A stretch of 64,000 nucleotides of DNA from NCBI RefSeq assembly GCF_032921865.1, contig NZ_CP136683.1, positions 102,795-166,794 on the forward strand, read 5' to 3'. The position numbers and the translations under genes were made by a program. Shown here in pieces: positions 49,750 through 58,384 of this stretch (position 1 is its first letter; the number at the start of each line of letters is the position of its first letter). The notes below the pieces were generated by a model. That model ran no database searches. It was not told the origin of the DNA and was given only the letters and a program-made list of their open reading frames with translations. The DNA is from Thalassospira lucentensis. Lineage in GTDB: Bacteria; Pseudomonadota; Alphaproteobacteria; Rhodospirillales; Thalassospiraceae.

Positions 49750-51030
49750 ATGCAGTTAACAACAGGATTTCTTGCGGTATTTCTTGTTTTATTCAGCCCG
49801 TTCGCTTCATTTGCGGACGAGAGATTGAATCAAGCAATTGAGTTATTTGATAAAGGACAGTTTTTGCAGTCCTTGGAGGCTTTCAAGCCTTTTGAGCAGA
49901 AAGGGGATCCTACGGCCCAGGCCTATGTTGGTTACATGCTGGCTACAGGAAGTGCCGGTTTTACGAATATGGGGGAAGCAAGAAGGTTGCTACAAAGCGC
50001 TGCTGAGCAGGGAAATACATCTATTGTTGCTCAACTTGCTGATTTATATCGCGATGGCGAAGGCGGGCCCCAGGACTTGTACCTTGCGGCAAGCTGGTAT
50101 GAAGTAGCAGCTACTGCAAATCAGCCTTACGCTCAGTTTCAACTCGCTCGACTGATGTTATTGGGGTTCGCTGGCGAGATAGATCAGGCGAGAGCCAAGG
50201 GGCTGTTGGAAACCGCGGCTGCGGCAGGAAATGATGAGGCAATCCGTTATCTGGAAGCTTTTGAACGCCCTGCGAGATGGGCGGAAGCGGAACGCTACTT
50301 TAATGGGGCGAATTATGAAGAAGCTGCCCGGGCGTTCCTTCCAATGGCTTTACGAGGAAGTATGCTTGCTGGCAGGCGTTATGCACAGTCACTTTTGCCG
50401 ATGCGCTGGGAGAAGGATGTTCGCCGCGAAACAGTGTTCTGGTTTTCTGCGACGGCTTGGCGGGGAGATGATGTTTCTCAGTATGAGCTCTATAAAGTTT
50501 ATTCTACAGGCGAACTGGTAATAGCGACCAGGGCAACTATGGAGATATCCATGTTCTGGCTGCGTGAGGCAGCTGAGCAAGGGCTCCCCGAGGCTGAATA
50601 TGTTTATGGGCTTGATTTCTTATATACGCTGAAATTTGCCCGGGCATTCCCGTATTTTCTGAGAGCTGCGAAATCTGGTCATCTTATGGCCCAGGTTGAA
50701 CTCGCGAAACTTTTAGCTGATCCGCAAGGGGGGAAGTACATCAATTATGATGCCGCATTTGCTTGGTTAAACAACGCGGCGGCCGCGGGAAATCCTGAAG
50801 CGCAATATGAGTTGTCATTGATGTATGCGCGGACGGATGTAAATCAGATCAATTACACAAAAGCATTTATGTGGGCCTGGATATCCAGCCAACTGTCTAC
50901 TGGGCGAGTTAAGCGAAGGTCTGACCGTTGGATAGAAAAAATGATGTATCAGATTGGCCCGGAAGAAAGACAGAAAGCCGTGGAGTTAGGTCGGGCCTGG
51001 ATGCAGAAAACACTTGGCGATGCTTTTTAA
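49750..51030 (+). CDS. Exported SEL1-repeat protein
   Basis: About 426 residues with a signal peptide (TGFLAVFLVLFSPFASFADE) and many SEL1/TPR-like units, for example AQAYVGYMLATGSAGFTNMGEARRLLQSAAEQG, AQFQLARLMLLG and AQVELAKLLADPQGGKYINYDAAFAWLNNAAAAG. Such proteins scaffold complexes in the periplasm. It lies next to, but opposes, the transfer operon at 51088-54880. Partner unknown. Confidence 0.85.
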   Translation: MQLTTGFLAVFLVLFSPFASFADERLNQAIELFDKGQFLQSLEAFKPFEQKGDPTAQAYVGYMLATGSAGFTNMGEARRLLQSAAEQGNTSIVAQLADLYRDGEGGPQDLYLAASWYEVAATANQPYAQFQLARLMLLGFAGEIDQARAKGLLETAAAAGNDEAIRYLEAFERPARWAEAERYFNGANYEEAARAFLPMALRGSMLAGRRYAQSLLPMRWEKDVRRETVFWFSATAWRGDDVSQYELYKVYSTGELVIATRATMEISMFWLREAAEQGLPEAEYVYGLDFLYTLKFARAFPYFLRAAKSGHLMAQVELAKLLADPQGGKYINYDAAFAWLNNAAAAGNPEAQYELSLMYARTDVNQINYTKAFMWAWISSQLSTGRVKRRSDRWIEKMMYQIGPEERQKAVELGRAWMQKTLGDAF

Positions 51031-51087
51031 GGTGCGCGGCCCACTAGCCGCGCCTGAAACTGGATGCCGCAATAGTCCAGATGAGGC

Positions 51088-51408
51088 TTAAGGGGAGATA
51101 GAGAGGATCATGGCGATGGCGTCGCGAATGGTGGCATTCCAGGCAAGCCCGGGATAGAGGCGGTGCCATCGGAAATAAACGATCGGCAGGCCGGTCAGGA
51201 GGCCTGTGGCGATGGCAATTCCGGTCGAGAGCACGAGGCCCAAATCGCTAAAGCCAAGGGCGGCAATGAGCAGAAGCAGACACCATGCCCCAAGGGAGGG
51301 AAGCAGATAGATAGCAAGGCAGGGAATTTCAGGCGGACAGGACAGAAGAAATTCCATCCTGGAGAGAATGCGCCGCCTTTGTCTCAGGGAAATTCTGTCG
51401 ATTTTCAT
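51088..51408 (-). CDS. Small membrane protein of the transfer operon
   Basis: About 106 residues with a basic start (MKIDRISLRQRRRILSR) and two or three membrane helices (CLAIYLLPSLGAWCLLLLIAAL; LVLSTGIAIATGLLTGLPIVYF). ATG 51408 overlaps the stop region of the preceding gene. The layout resembles TraL/TraE-like small membrane components of IncF/I-type systems, but I cannot assign it. It is the last gene of the leftward operon. Confidence 0.65.
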   Translation of the reverse strand: MKIDRISLRQRRRILSRMEFLLSCPPEIPCLAIYLLPSLGAWCLLLLIAALGFSDLGLVLSTGIAIATGLLTGLPIVYFRWHRLYPGLAWNATIRDAIAMILSISP

Positions 51409-51409
51409 G

Positions 51410-51796
51410 TCAGTCACCGATCTTAACCCCGCCGGAAATTTCGGAACCGGGATTGCCGCGGCGAAACCGGAATGCCTGGAACCGCTCCCTGAAACAGGAA
51501 CCGCTCAAGCCTTTTCCCAGCGAGAAGGAAAAGCAGAGGGCTGCGATCAGAACGGCAAGAGCCAATGCGCCTGTCAGGTAGCTGGCAAACAGCCGGACCG
51601 GCATGAAATTGATCTGGCGAATGACATCCCCGACCGTATGCGCACCGTGGCTTTCCGCGTGCATGTAAAGCAGGAGTATGAGGGTCAGGGGCAGGCTCCA
51701 TTTAAGGGCTGTTCCAGCCGAGCGCAGGGCATTGTGAAGGGCGCGATCGGTGGCAAGATGTCGGGCCTGCCGGTCATTGACGGAAGAGATGGTCAT
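51410..51796 (-). CDS. Membrane protein of the transfer operon
   Basis: A 128-residue protein with two hydrophobic helices (WSLPLTLILLLYMHA; SYLTGALALAVLIAALCFSFSLG) and basic ends (CFRERFQAFRFRRG). It lies 17 bp after the VirB6-like gene. No family recognised; probably an accessory of the secretion channel. Confidence 0.65.
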   Translation of the reverse strand: MTISSVNDRQARHLATDRALHNALRSAGTALKWSLPLTLILLLYMHAESHGAHTVGDVIRQINFMPVRLFASYLTGALALAVLIAALCFSFSLGKGLSGSCFRERFQAFRFRRGNPGSEISGGVKIGD

Positions 51797-51813
51797 GGCA
51801 TTGATCCTTTCTG

Positions 51814-53499
51814 TTAACCGTTGCGATTGCGCATCGGATTGCCGCCGTTATTCATGGCTGCGGCGATCTCGCGACCGATATCCTGGGCAAACTGTTTGCG
51901 TTCATCGCTTGATCCGCCAAACATGCCACTACCCCCACCGGAACCTGATCCGCTGCCTGCAGATCCACCGGTGGAATACTGGCCTGCGCCGACACCGGCC
52001 AGCGGACTGGCGGCACCCGCAGCGGGGGGCGGGGCGGGTTGAAGTCCAAAGGAGCGTGCAATGCCTCCGGCAAGACCATGCTGATGCATGGCCTGACCGA
52101 TCTGCTGAGCGGTACTTGCCCCGGGATTGATATTGGATCGACCGGCCATCAGATCGGTCACGGACGATCTGAGGCCACCCTGGCCAAAGGCGGCTGTATT
52201 CGCACCTCCCATGATGCGCGCACCGCCGACCATGGCGCCCCCCGCGAGCATTTTGGCACCCATGACAACGGCGGCGGCCGGACCGGCGCCGTCATTGGCT
52301 CCCGACAGGTTGGAGGCCAGCGACTTGGATTGCATGTGAAGCAGGATAGAAATGAAGCCGATCACCGGCATGATCAGGAATGCCGGCTGAATGACAATCC
52401 AGGCCCCGTTCTGGGCAATATCATCGGCATTGTCACACTCTGCCTCACTAAGCTCTTTAGTGAGCTCAGGATCACCAGGTTCGATGGGCAGAAAAACATC
52501 AGTCGTTTCGTTAGTAGGATCCCACGCATTGTAATCCGGGTTTGGATAGAAGGATTTATTATTGCAGTGATACCAATATCTTTTTGATTGCTTGAAGTCT
52601 GATGCTTTGAGGTAATCAACTAATAAAGTGTCCATCTTTGCCTTGAAGCTGTCGATCCCTTCAAGGGTGAAGCCCATGGCACCGGAGGCCAGCACGATGG
52701 TGAGCCAGGCCCCGGCAATGACCCGCATGGCAGCCCCTCCAATGGTGCGGACAAATTTAAGCCAGGCAAAGCCGATCAGGAACGGTGCGAGAATGGCGAT
52801 GGCGACATATTTGAACATCGCTTCGAGCATGAAGGCCCCGAAGATGCCGATGACAAACAGGAAGGGCAGCATCGCCAGAATGCACATGAAGGCGCGGAAG
52901 ATGGTGGCAACACCAAAACTGCCATCACCAACCGCAATATCGATCATGATCTGTGCCACGGCAAAACCCTGCCGCTCGATCTGACAGGCCAGCATTGCAT
53001 AGCCATTCTCTTTGGAATGATGATTGAAGATATAGGTATAGCTGTCCGGGGTGAGCTGGCTGAGGCCACTGGTCTGTGAGACGATGACCGCCCCGGCCGA
53101 CAGGGAGGAAGATTCGATCGCATCGGAAATTTGCAGGACAAAGGGCGGCTCGTCATTCTGGTTGAGGCCGTTATTGAGCAGCACGACGGCCATGCCGAAA
53201 GTAGCCAGGGTTGGAATGATTTTCTTGAAATGCCCGCCATTGCCGCTCACCCAGACCAGAAGCGTGATGATGAGCAGGAACAGGCCGAGTGCGGCCCCCA
53301 TATAGCCTTTGACCGATGGTCCGAGTGCCTTGAAAATATCGAGTGAAAAGGATGATTTTGTGTAGGCCAATTGATTGAAGAGAGGTCCTACCATGCAGGG
53401 ATAGACTTCCTGGGCCATGGCCGTTGAGGTGACACAAACCAGCAGCAGAACGAGCAGTGTCAGCCTGAGCGGCGGGCAGGAAAATGAGGAGGTTTTCAT
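51814..53499 (-). CDS. VirB6/TrbL-like type IV secretion membrane protein
   Basis: About 561 residues from ATG 53499. A signal peptide (RLTLLVLLLVCVTSTAMAQE) is followed by at least six membrane helices, with the VirB6/TrbL-type core (FVIGIFGAFMLEAMFKYVAIAILAPFLIGFAWLKFVRTIGGAAM). A long Gly/Ala/Ser/Pro-rich cytoplasmic tail contains GSGSGSGGGSG. It should form part of the inner-membrane channel for DNA transfer. Codons for the periplasmic loop around residues 315-385 (52440-52660) are clearly more AT-rich than the rest, suggesting a locally exchanged segment. Confidence 0.82.
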   Translation of the reverse strand: MKTSSFSCPPLRLTLLVLLLVCVTSTAMAQEVYPCMVGPLFNQLAYTKSSFSLDIFKALGPSVKGYMGAALGLFLLIITLLVWVSGNGGHFKKIIPTLATFGMAVVLLNNGLNQNDEPPFVLQISDAIESSSLSAGAVIVSQTSGLSQLTPDSYTYIFNHHSKENGYAMLACQIERQGFAVAQIMIDIAVGDGSFGVATIFRAFMCILAMLPFLFVIGIFGAFMLEAMFKYVAIAILAPFLIGFAWLKFVRTIGGAAMRVIAGAWLTIVLASGAMGFTLEGIDSFKAKMDTLLVDYLKASDFKQSKRYWYHCNNKSFYPNPDYNAWDPTNETTDVFLPIEPGDPELTKELSEAECDNADDIAQNGAWIVIQPAFLIMPVIGFISILLHMQSKSLASNLSGANDGAGPAAAVVMGAKMLAGGAMVGGARIMGGANTAAFGQGGLRSSVTDLMAGRSNINPGASTAQQIGQAMHQHGLAGGIARSFGLQPAPPPAAGAASPLAGVGAGQYSTGGSAGSGSGSGGGSGMFGGSSDERKQFAQDIGREIAAAMNNGGNPMRNRNG

Positions 53500-53921
53500 T
53501 GTTCCGTCCTCACGCCTGTCAGTTGCCTTGCGCGCCGTTCGCGGAGGGCATGATGAAGAAACCAGGAGGCCGGCAGTGCGACAGCGAGGATGGCGCTTGA
53601 CCATGCCAGCCAGGGGATGTCGGCGAAGCTGAGCCAGAGGCTGGTGCCGATCACCAGTGAACAGGCAATCACCCAGGGGGCATTGAGATTGTTTGAGGAC
53701 CCGGAAGACCGTTTCTGACCGCCCGCCCTGGCATTGGAAAGTGCTGCCAGCGACAGGATCAGGAGGGGGGCAGTCCCGCCCAGCTGCATGAGCTGGGTGC
53801 GGATGTGATAGAGATCCTCCGTGCTGTAAGTGATCCTGTATTCGCGTTGCGCAAAATCGCTAATCGCCTCGACGCATTTTTCGATATCAAATGCGTCTGG
53901 CAGGGGGACTTGCCGGGTCAT
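53496..53921 (-). CDS. Membrane protein of the transfer operon
   Basis: A 141-residue protein. A hydrophilic first half (FDIEKCVEAISDFAQREYRITYSTEDLYHIRTQL) precedes three hydrophobic stretches, including APWVIACSLVIGTSLWLSFADIPWLAWSSAILAVAL, and a basic end (HHALRERRARQL). It overlaps the VirB6-like gene by 4 bp. No named family. Confidence 0.65.
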   Translation of the reverse strand: MTRQVPLPDAFDIEKCVEAISDFAQREYRITYSTEDLYHIRTQLMQLGGTAPLLILSLAALSNARAGGQKRSSGSSNNLNAPWVIACSLVIGTSLWLSFADIPWLAWSSAILAVALPASWFLHHALRERRARQLTGVRTEQ

Positions 53922-53926
53922 CGTGA

Positions 53927-54367
53927 TCAGCTCCCTGTGCGGGCAACCAGAGCCCGGGCGATATCATCGGCAGAGGCGCCTTTCTCGGCGAGTTCAAGCG
54001 CCCTGTTGATATCGAGTTTGCCTTCCATGATCCGGGCCAGTTCCGACAGCTTGCGGCGCTCTTCGCGCTGCTGTGCCTCGCGCAGATTGGCCAGCTCGTT
54101 ACAGGCGGCATCAAGACTTGTGCCGATCTGGCGGCTTGCCCGGCGTGCCTGACTTTCATCACATCGTGCCGGGTCGGACTGGGCATTGGTGCAGAAGTCC
54201 TGAAGGACGGAAATCTGATCGGAGATTTTACCGATCTGTGTTTCGAGTTTGCGCAGAATGCCCTCACTGCTGCCGGCCGTGACTTTCTTGCGCGCCGAAG
54301 CGGCTTTTGCCGCAGGGGCGGCGGATGTGTTTTTTTCCGCCGCGGCGGATTGAATGGTCTCGAGCAT
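53927..54367 (-). CDS. Coiled-coil protein of the transfer operon
   Basis: A 146-residue soluble protein. An Ala/Lys-rich N-terminus (AAPAAKAASARKKVTAG) leads to a coiled coil (ILRKLETQIGKISDQISVLQDF; NELANLREAQQREERRKLSEL) and a helical end (LELAEKGASADDIARALVARTG). It has two cysteines. It lies 5 bp from the preceding gene. Function unknown; possibly a cytoplasmic partner of the membrane complex. Confidence 0.65.
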   Translation of the reverse strand: MLETIQSAAAEKNTSAAPAAKAASARKKVTAGSSEGILRKLETQIGKISDQISVLQDFCTNAQSDPARCDESQARRASRQIGTSLDAACNELANLREAQQREERRKLSELARIMEGKLDINRALELAEKGASADDIARALVARTGS

Positions 54368-54370
54368 TTT

Positions 54371-54661
54371 TTATCCTTTGGCTGTGCTGTTTCCGGTTTT
54401 GTCTGAAGGTGCTTTTTCGGTTTCCCTGCGTTCGAAATCGATCACCAGAGAAGGCCACCCCCGATCACGCATGCCGTTAAGGGCGGAGCGTGTTGCGCGC
54501 AGGGTGCAAACCAGAGCCCAGATTTCGGTCGCGGCCAGCACCGCAAGACATGCGACTGCGACATGGAACCGGGCCGCCGTTTCATCGAGCAGGGCCATCG
54601 AGGCGATGAATGCCAAGGCACTGCGCAGGACTGACCGAAGGATCGAAGAGGGTCGTTGCAT
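54371..54661 (-). CDS. Small two-helix membrane protein of the transfer operon
   Basis: A 96-residue protein with two membrane helices (LRSALAFIASMALL; FHVAVACLAVLAATEIWALVC) and a charged tail (DFERRETEKAPSDKTG). The next gene starts 4 bp after its stop. No family recognised. Confidence 0.6.
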   Translation of the reverse strand: MQRPSSILRSVLRSALAFIASMALLDETAARFHVAVACLAVLAATEIWALVCTLRATRSALNGMRDRGWPSLVIDFERRETEKAPSDKTGNSTAKG

Positions 54662-54691
54662 CGTGACGTCTCACTGTGATCGGGATGGCGA

Positions 54692-54880
54692 TCATAACCC
54701 GAAAATCCATCTATTGAAATATCTTTCAATAACACGCTGGGAAATCGATTCTGTTTCAGGTTTTGCGATACGCCTTTGGATGTCATCGCCATCAATATCC
54801 CGCAAAACCGCCATTCTTCCCCCTTCGTCATGATCGCCAAAAGAAAAAAATGGACCAAATCTAAATTTTGACTGGCGCAT
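54692..54880 (-). CDS. Small hypothetical protein heading the leftward operon
   Basis: About 62 residues from ATG 54880 (GGGG just upstream). It is soluble and basic (MRQSKFRFGPFFSFGDHDEGG; DDIQRRIAKPETESISQRVIERYFNRW). It lies 30 bp before the next gene and diverges from the regulator at 54942, so it is the probable first gene of the transfer operon. Role unknown. Confidence 0.5.
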   Translation of the reverse strand: MRQSKFRFGPFFSFGDHDEGGRMAVLRDIDGDDIQRRIAKPETESISQRVIERYFNRWIFGL

Positions 54881-54941
54881 TACCCCATTTGTATTACACT
54901 GCCAAAAATTGTCATTGAAAGACATTAAAGGAGATGGCAGA

Positions 54942-55268
54942 GTGTCGAGTGAAAGTCGCCCTCAAGGGGAGAAGACTGGAATGGCGATACCGGACCTTCG
55001 GGCTTCGGCGCGATTGCGCATCCTGCGTCGAATGCGGTTTCGTTCATTGGAAGCCTTCCGGACACACTTGTCGGCAGAGCACGACTTTCATGTTTCGCGA
55101 CAATTGCTGGCCAAGATGGAGTCCGGCCTTGTTCGCATGACGATAGGTCACGCGCACACATTGGGTACGGCCCTTAACGGAGATGCTGCCGTACTGGTCC
55201 GGGATGATTTTTCATCCCAGCAGTTTTGGGATGAGCGGGTGGCGAAAACTGTGGAAGATGAAAAATGA
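54942..55268 (+). CDS. Cro/XRE-like small regulator
   Basis: About 108 residues from GTG 54942, which follows AAGGAG at good distance. The centre has a degenerate helix-turn-helix (RSLEAFRTHLSAEHDFHVSRQLLAKMESGLVRMTIGHAHTLG). It is divergent from the transfer operon across about 60 bp and overlaps the next gene by 4 bp. It may control both directions, as plasmid transfer regulators often do; that is inference. Confidence 0.6.
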   Translation: MSSESRPQGEKTGMAIPDLRASARLRILRRMRFRSLEAFRTHLSAEHDFHVSRQLLAKMESGLVRMTIGHAHTLGTALNGDAAVLVRDDFSSQQFWDERVAKTVEDEK

Positions 55269-55921
55269 AGGACCCGATCTGCACGCGTTATGACGGCTTC
55301 TATCTCATGCCGCTTCTGTTCAGCCCGGTCATGGTGCGGGCGAACATTGATGGCCTGAAGCTATGCACCCGTCGCCGTCCGACAAGCCCGATATATGTGA
55401 AGGCGAAGCAGGCTTTGGAAGAGGGTCTGAAGGTATTGGCATGGGTGCGTGAGGAATGGTGCGCATCATATGCTGATCCGGCCAACCTGCATCGTAAGCC
55501 ACGGGATTTTTATGATACGCCGCGTAAGGACCGGCTTCGCGATTGCCGTGCGGGATATTGGTATCGGGCTGACGAAGAGCTCAAACCCGTGGGTGAAAGG
55601 TTCGACCCGCCGCGTCGATGGGTTCCACCGATGCATATGCCCTTCGATCAGCACCGTATGTTCATGCGTGTGCATTCGATTGAATTGTCACGACTGGGGG
55701 ACATGACTGACGAGGATGCGATAGAGGAAGGCATCGCGGGATTGGTCGGGCGGTTGGGAACAGGATTTCATGCCTCTGCGATGGACGTGTTCCGCAGTCT
55801 CTGGGTGGAGATGCACGGCCAATGGAATGCTGATGAGACGGTCTGGCGTATTCGTTATGACCGTCCGATGCAGGGGCCTGTCACGGAATATATTACCATT
55901 GAGCAGGAGATCGCGGCATGA
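55265..55921 (+). CDS. Phage-type ASCH-like protein
   Basis: A 218-residue protein starting, after a short lead, with LLFSPVMVRANIDGLKLCTRRRP, the typical opening of a phage ASCH-related family (FS-PMVRA---G-KTQTRR). The C-terminal part fits too: MHMPFDQHRMFMRVHSIELSRLGDMTDEDAIEEGI and FRSLWVEMHGQWNADETVWRIRY. ASCH/PUA-like folds bind RNA or modified nucleotides; the actual role is unknown. It overlaps its neighbours by 4 bp each. Confidence 0.75.
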   Translation: MKDPICTRYDGFYLMPLLFSPVMVRANIDGLKLCTRRRPTSPIYVKAKQALEEGLKVLAWVREEWCASYADPANLHRKPRDFYDTPRKDRLRDCRAGYWYRADEELKPVGERFDPPRRWVPPMHMPFDQHRMFMRVHSIELSRLGDMTDEDAIEEGIAGLVGRLGTGFHASAMDVFRSLWVEMHGQWNADETVWRIRYDRPMQGPVTEYITIEQEIAA

Positions 55922-56376
55922 CCGGCTCGATGGTGATAACCGGGCTTGAAACCGGGGCAGATGACGACGGTTTCTGGAACATTGAAAACGGCGGCCGGGT
56001 ATCGATCAGACTGTTCTCGCGGGCACTTGCGGCATGGCTTGTCCTGCAGGGACGCGATGTATCAGTCGCCGAAGCCCGGGCGGCATTCAACACCACCGGT
56101 TTTGTCATTGGTCAGGCTGCCAGTTATCGGAGGTCTCTGGATGTCCGGGGGGACAAGCTTTGCTTTGTTCTGGATCGCCAGAAAGCGATAGAGGCGATTG
56201 ATGCATCCATGCTGGCATCTGTGGTGCAGGTGATCTCATTTGCGCAGAACGACACCGTCAGGCTTGGTCAGCTGTCTGTGCTCATGATGGTGCCCCGTGA
56301 GATGATTGAGGCAGCGATTGGCGAACATCCCTACATGAGCATTGATGGCGACGAGATTATTCATGACGGCGAATAG
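55918..56376 (+). CDS. Hypothetical protein
   Basis: A 152-residue protein with no recognised family. A first part (SIRLFSRALAAWLVLQGRDVSVAEARAAFNTTGFVIGQAASY) looks like a helix-turn-helix-type fold, and the end is acidic (MSIDGDEIIHDGE). It overlaps the ASCH-like gene by 4 bp. Possibly a DNA-binding regulator. Confidence 0.6.
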   Translation: MTGSMVITGLETGADDDGFWNIENGGRVSIRLFSRALAAWLVLQGRDVSVAEARAAFNTTGFVIGQAASYRRSLDVRGDKLCFVLDRQKAIEAIDASMLASVVQVISFAQNDTVRLGQLSVLMMVPREMIEAAIGEHPYMSIDGDEIIHDGE

Positions 56377-56417
56377 TCCAATGCCAGCGTCTGAACTTTT
56401 CAGGAAGGATCAATTGA

Positions 56418-56891
56418 ATGAGCAAGGAAGATAGGCCGATCCGGAACAGGCGTGGCCATGGCCGTGGCCGGACACAGGATGGGAAACCAAACCCGATTGA
56501 TGTTCATGTCGGCATGCGGGTTCGTTTGCGCCGGACGTTGATGGGAATGAGCCAGGAGAAGCTTGGCGAGCTGATCGGTTTGACGTTCCAGCAGGTTCAG
56601 AAATATGAACGCGGCGCAAACCGGGTTGGTGCATCGCGGCTTTATGACCTGTCGCGCGTACTGGAAGTGCCGGTCGGGTTTTTCTTTGATGATATGCCCG
56701 ACGAAATTACCGGCCGCTCACCTGCATCCGGGGTTACCGATACTCCGGATTACAAGCCCGATGAAGACGAAATGCACAAGCGGGAAACGCTTGAGCTGGT
56801 CCGGGCCTATTACCGGATTTCTGATCCCAGGCTGCGCAGGAACCTGTTCGATCTCATGAAGTCTCTTGGGGATGGATCAGATGCAGACTGA
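56418..56891 (+). CDS. XRE-family regulator (paralogue of 28737-29261)
   Basis: A 157-residue protein, AAGGATC upstream. A basic N-terminus (RPIRNRRGHGRGRT) is followed by helix-turn-helix IDVHVGMRVRLRRTLMG, ELIGLTFQQVQKYERGANRVGASRLYDLSRVL and a C-terminal MHKRETLELVRAYYRISDPRLRRNLFDLMKSL. It shares domain order and many residues with the XRE gene at the right end of the transposon. It probably regulates this plasmid operon. Confidence 0.88.
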   Translation: MSKEDRPIRNRRGHGRGRTQDGKPNPIDVHVGMRVRLRRTLMGMSQEKLGELIGLTFQQVQKYERGANRVGASRLYDLSRVLEVPVGFFFDDMPDEITGRSPASGVTDTPDYKPDEDEMHKRETLELVRAYYRISDPRLRRNLFDLMKSLGDGSDAD

Positions 56892-57237
56892 GGCGGATCA
56901 GCAGGAGCTTTCGCTATCTGGCGATCCAGAACCGGACATGGCAACAGCGAAAGGTCGATTAACGCAGTTGCTTGAAGATCTGACCCGTGAGGGCCGCACG
57001 CAGGCTGCGGATGATCTTAAGCAGCTGATCCGGTCATCTGAAGTCGCCACAAAGATTTCCGCAAGTGCCACGCTTCGCCGTGAATGCCTTGTCGCAAGCC
57101 TTCAGTGTCGGGTGATGGAGATGCCATGCCCGACTGAGGAAAACTATGACTGGTGGATTGGCGAGCTTGTTGAGTGTGTTCTGAAACAGGATGCGCGGAT
57201 GCGCTCGCGTGATCCGCATGTGAAGAGGGAAGGATGA
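56872..57237 (+). CDS. Hypothetical protein
   Basis: About 121 residues, helical and acidic (GRLTQLLEDLTREGRTQAADDLKQLIRSSEVATK), with DWWIGELVECVLKQDARMRSRD at the end. It overlaps the XRE gene by 20 bp and the next gene by 4 bp. No family recognised. Confidence 0.6.
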   Translation: MDQMQTEADQQELSLSGDPEPDMATAKGRLTQLLEDLTREGRTQAADDLKQLIRSSEVATKISASATLRRECLVASLQCRVMEMPCPTEENYDWWIGELVECVLKQDARMRSRDPHVKREG

Positions 57238-58034
57238 TGGGGAGTAAAGTCGTAACCATCTGCGGATCGTCACGCTTCATTGATGTCATGGCAGTTTGTG
57301 CCTGGCTGATTGAACGCGATGAACAGGCCATTGTCATGGGTCTGCATTTGCTGCCGCAATGGTACCCGGACGTTCCTGCGCATCATCTGGCCGAAGCGGA
57401 AGGTGTCGCGGAACAGATGGACGCGCTTCATCTGGAAAAGATCGACCGTTCGGATGAAATCTTTGTCGTGAATTTCGACGGTTATATCGGCAGTTCGACG
57501 TTAAATGAAATCGCCCATGCGAAAGCTCGCGGTATTCCGGTGCGTATGTTTTCTGACGATCCAATCGGTGCGCTGTGTCGTGCTCTTGGTGAAAAATCCG
57601 TCCAGTTGAAGGCGGCCCAAAAGGTCCAGGCAGATGCTCCTTCATTCGCTTTCAGTGTGAAGGATGAAGAGAACTTCCATGCAGACCTTTTTGAGGCTTT
57701 GGAGGAAGCAGAGATTGCTCCTGAAAACGGCCTTGAAATTGAAATCATGCGGGGTCGTCGCGAGACATTCAGGGCTTCGGATTTTGTCAGGAACATCATT
57801 CCGGATATGCAGGAAGCAGCCTCCTGGGATGGCGGCGAACGCGCTGATGACTGGCTTGATCGCCTTCCCGTAGAACAGCTTCTTGATCTGGGAAAACGGG
57901 TTGATGCTGTTGTCGATGCCTGGGCTGATGAATATGACAACCATCCCGGTTTCTGGAATGTGGATGATGTCGCCTGGGTGAAAGTCCGCATCCTCGATGT
58001 AGCTGCCAGAACGTTCGAGGTTCTGGACCAATGA
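57234..58034 (+). CDS. Nucleoside 2-deoxyribosyltransferase-like protein
   Basis: A 266-residue protein. The N-terminal 110 residues follow the deoxyribosyltransferase/DUF4406 pattern: KVVTICGSSRFIDVM, MDALHLEKIDRSDEIFVVNFDGYIGSSTLNEIAHAKARGIPV. The C-terminal part is acidic and helical with no match. Such domains act on nucleosides in phage and plasmid genomes. Substrate unknown. Confidence 0.7.
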   Translation: MMGSKVVTICGSSRFIDVMAVCAWLIERDEQAIVMGLHLLPQWYPDVPAHHLAEAEGVAEQMDALHLEKIDRSDEIFVVNFDGYIGSSTLNEIAHAKARGIPVRMFSDDPIGALCRALGEKSVQLKAAQKVQADAPSFAFSVKDEENFHADLFEALEEAEIAPENGLEIEIMRGRRETFRASDFVRNIIPDMQEAASWDGGERADDWLDRLPVEQLLDLGKRVDAVVDAWADEYDNHPGFWNVDDVAWVKVRILDVAARTFEVLDQ

Positions 58035-58384
58035 GTGACATTGCAGACATCAATGGTGAAGAGGAAAAGGCACCCGCGATCTGGGGCATCGTGTTGGAAT
58101 ATGTGATCGCCGTTGTTTGCTTCATCGGCGACGATATTGGTTTGTATTCATTGCCAGATGGAAATGGCTGGAATTTTTTGGATCTGCTGATCCTTTATGT
58201 CGGCTGCGGGTGTTTTATGGGTGTTGGCCATAAAATCTCCTTGCGAATTGTTCCTCACCAGAGTGTTGAAGGCCAGTTGCGTAAAATTGGCCGCGTCCTG
58301 CTTATGCTCGTCGGATTTGCTTCTGGCATGTTGTCCACACTTGCCGTTGAAGCGGAATACCTGAAATCAGGTGTGGCGATATGA
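58031..58384 (+). CDS. Small three-helix membrane protein
   Basis: A 117-residue protein with membrane helices at IWGIVLEYVIAVVCFIGDDI, LDLLILYVGCGCFMGVG and KIGRVLLMLVGFASGML. It overlaps both neighbours by 4 bp. No family recognised. It is the only membrane protein among the soluble genes of this operon; perhaps an exclusion or entry factor, which is speculation. Confidence 0.6.
   Translation: MSDIADINGEEEKAPAIWGIVLEYVIAVVCFIGDDIGLYSLPDGNGWNFLDLLILYVGCGCFMGVGHKISLRIVPHQSVEGQLRKIGRVLLMLVGFASGMLSTLAVEAEYLKSGVAI

Noticed and set aside
49442..49759. A 105-codon frame upstream of the SEL1-repeat gene
   Set aside because: It overlaps the SEL1 gene start and has neither a ribosome site nor recognisable features.
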